This document shows positions 62,266-64,000 of a DNA stretch of 64,000 nt, one piece after another. A program made the position numbers and the translations under genes. How positions within the stretch are numbered: position 1 is the stretch's first letter; every line of letters starts with the position of its first letter. Source of the DNA: Aquila chrysaetos chrysaetos (Eukaryota; Chordata; Aves; Accipitriformes; Accipitridae). The notes under the pieces are model-generated. The model was not told the DNA's origin, ran no database searches, and saw only the letters and a list, made by a program, of their open reading frames with translations. Location: contig NC_044018.1 of the NCBI RefSeq assembly GCF_900496995.4, positions 8,704,501-8,768,500 on the forward strand, read 5' to 3'.

Positions 62266-64000
62266 AGTGTCAATTGCCTTGTCATTGATCTCTGTCGTGA
62301 TATCCCTAGAGGCAGAAGCTAATGCAATTTTCCTTCTGTCTCCTTCCTTTTTCCTCATCTTCTGAGAGACAAGGTGTTACCAACCCTCAGGTGATGACTT
62401 TTGAAATGCTTCATTTCTGAGGCAGGAGTATTTTACTTCCTCCTCACCTGCCTCAGGTTGGCATTGCTGACTTTCTTATAGGCCTCCTTCAGATTTTGTA
62501 ACCTTCATCTTGCACAGTTTTCTCATCTTCCTATAATTTGTCAGGCAGCAACCTGTATCTGTAGGTGTAGATTTTGGGAAATGTTGCAAATATTCCAGTT
62601 GCATGTGATTTCTGTCTACAAAGATAAATACACAGGTGTCCTCTGGGGACCAGGTCTTTGCTAGAGTGGTGCCATCATATTAAAATGTGAAAGGCTATCA
62701 AAGTACAAATATGAAAGATCTTTGTTCTGTTTGTCTAATGGAAATTCTGAAGAGGGGCTCCATGAATGAGGGAAATTTGGCTCATGCTGCTGAACTGATT
62801 CACAGCTCTTCAGATAGAGAAGCTTCTGGGTGACATCTTGGCTGAATGAGGGCATACTCTGGAGGGTACTTTGAGGGCTGGGTGCCTCAGAAATATTGTT
62901 CCCTGGTTGGAGAGAGCACTCCCTCTCATGCCACATTGACAGGCATTCCAAGGAAAATATGGTGTGGGCAACAAAAAATAAAACAAAGAGAGGTAGCTTA
63001 TATCAGCTGGTGATCCTCATAGAAAGCTTTTTCTCTGTGACTGCTTTGCAGCTACTGTCAAGGTTGGCAGTGAGAGTTCCCTTGACAGCTACAGACCTGA
63101 AAAGCAAGACCAGCTCTGTCTGGGTTGCAGAAGCCTGATCGGGAGCCACATTATAAGAGTAAAACTAAAAATTGTTATCAGCTGGTTAAAGTGAATGTAT
63201 GCCCCTGTCTTGACTCTTGATTTTCTTGTTCTTGATTCCAGATTGCTATCTGTTTAATCCTAGAAGACTTTTCATCTTGTCCTTGTGCTGATGCAGACGT
63301 TGGTTTCTTTGGCCCTGACATTGTATCTGACTAAGACAACATCCTTTGCATTTTTCTCTCTTTAGGTCTATAACCCTTGCTGTGACTGAACAAACAGTAC
63401 GTAGTGAGAGTAAAGGCCTTCTTACGACTTAGAAAATATTTTTCTATAGCAAAAGTCATATGGATACTGGGGTTCAAATCTTTCAGGGTCCAATGACCCT
63501 ACAAAGCCACCTATTTCCCATGAGTCTTGTGGCTACCTCCCCACCCTGCTTAAAATGCATCCATCAATTAAATTTTCCCATATAACTTCAATTAAAAAAA
63601 CCTAACAACCTGCTGAGCACATCTGATAACTACTGCACCCTATATCTGGGTCTTTATAATTGAGCTGCACTGCACTTTGCAGATATATATTGGCAGACTA
63701 TTATTTGCAAAATACATGATTTCCTGCCAGTGCATAGCTTCCTGTTTTACACTATTCAAAGTAAAATATATCAGTATAGATCCAGGGAGTTCCACAAATG
63801 CAGACCTGGTAAGATTCATGCAAGAAGTTAAATACAAAGAGGGAAAAAGGATACAAATTTTCTTACATTAATTCTTTGAAAGACTTAATAATGTGAAGTA
63901 GCTCTTTTTCTGCTGTTGATTTACTGAAGTTAGATTGTGGAAAGCAGTGAAAATAAAGTAGCTCTCTAAGCATTCTTCATATTTTGCTTTGGACTCATAT
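62266..64000. other. Non-coding stretch, no gene seen
   Basis: Unique AT-rich DNA to the window end. Short frames on both strands (for example 62661-62951 and 62896-63138) have no recognisable protein features. Confidence 0.65.

Overview
The window looks like a piece of an avian nuclear genome, most likely a gene-poor intergenic or deep intronic stretch. The best evidence is the repeat content. There is a CR1 LINE ORF2 remnant at 57780-59746 ending in the CR1-type 3' tail, an inverted CR1 3' end at 55842-56072, and several solo-LTR-like elements of the kind found throughout bird genomes. Base composition is AT-rich, microsatellites are few and short, and there is no operon-like packing. I would guess a non-galliform bird, but that rests on memory of repeat families and was not tested.

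I find no convincing host protein-coding exon, tRNA, rRNA or CRISPR array. Almost all open frames are 60-120 codons, overlap on both strands, lack recognisable domains and are what random AT-rich DNA gives. The only protein-like frames with recognisable homology are CR1 fragments: endonuclease C-terminus plus reverse-transcriptase C-terminal half at 57783-59665, an ancient copy at about 34080-35445, and a probable endonuclease scrap near 45120-45300. All are broken.

Layout: a four-copy 58-bp minisatellite (61-293); unique DNA with a GC-richer block (about 3560-4030); ancient dispersed repeats (5780-5834, 6171-6255); solo LTR A1 (9093-9677) with a perfect 5-bp target duplication; unique DNA; related solo LTR A2 (17605-18207) with an imperfect one; a MIR-like SINE (19896-20092); solo LTR B on the minus strand (23792-24721) with a perfect 5-bp target duplication, TATA box, polyadenylation signal and repeated U3 block; about 9 kb of unique DNA with old palindromic repeats; a CpG-retaining stretch (31878-32001); ancient CR1 (34080-35445); about 20 kb of mostly unique DNA with a tentative LTR-like block (about 39900-40545) and the LINE scrap; the two CR1 copies in opposite orientation; and LTR C on the minus strand (61277-62265).

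No genes work together here. The interest lies in mobile-element history, a few perfect palindromes, and short non-repeat segments that could be conserved regulatory DNA. I did not find a previously undescribed biological system.
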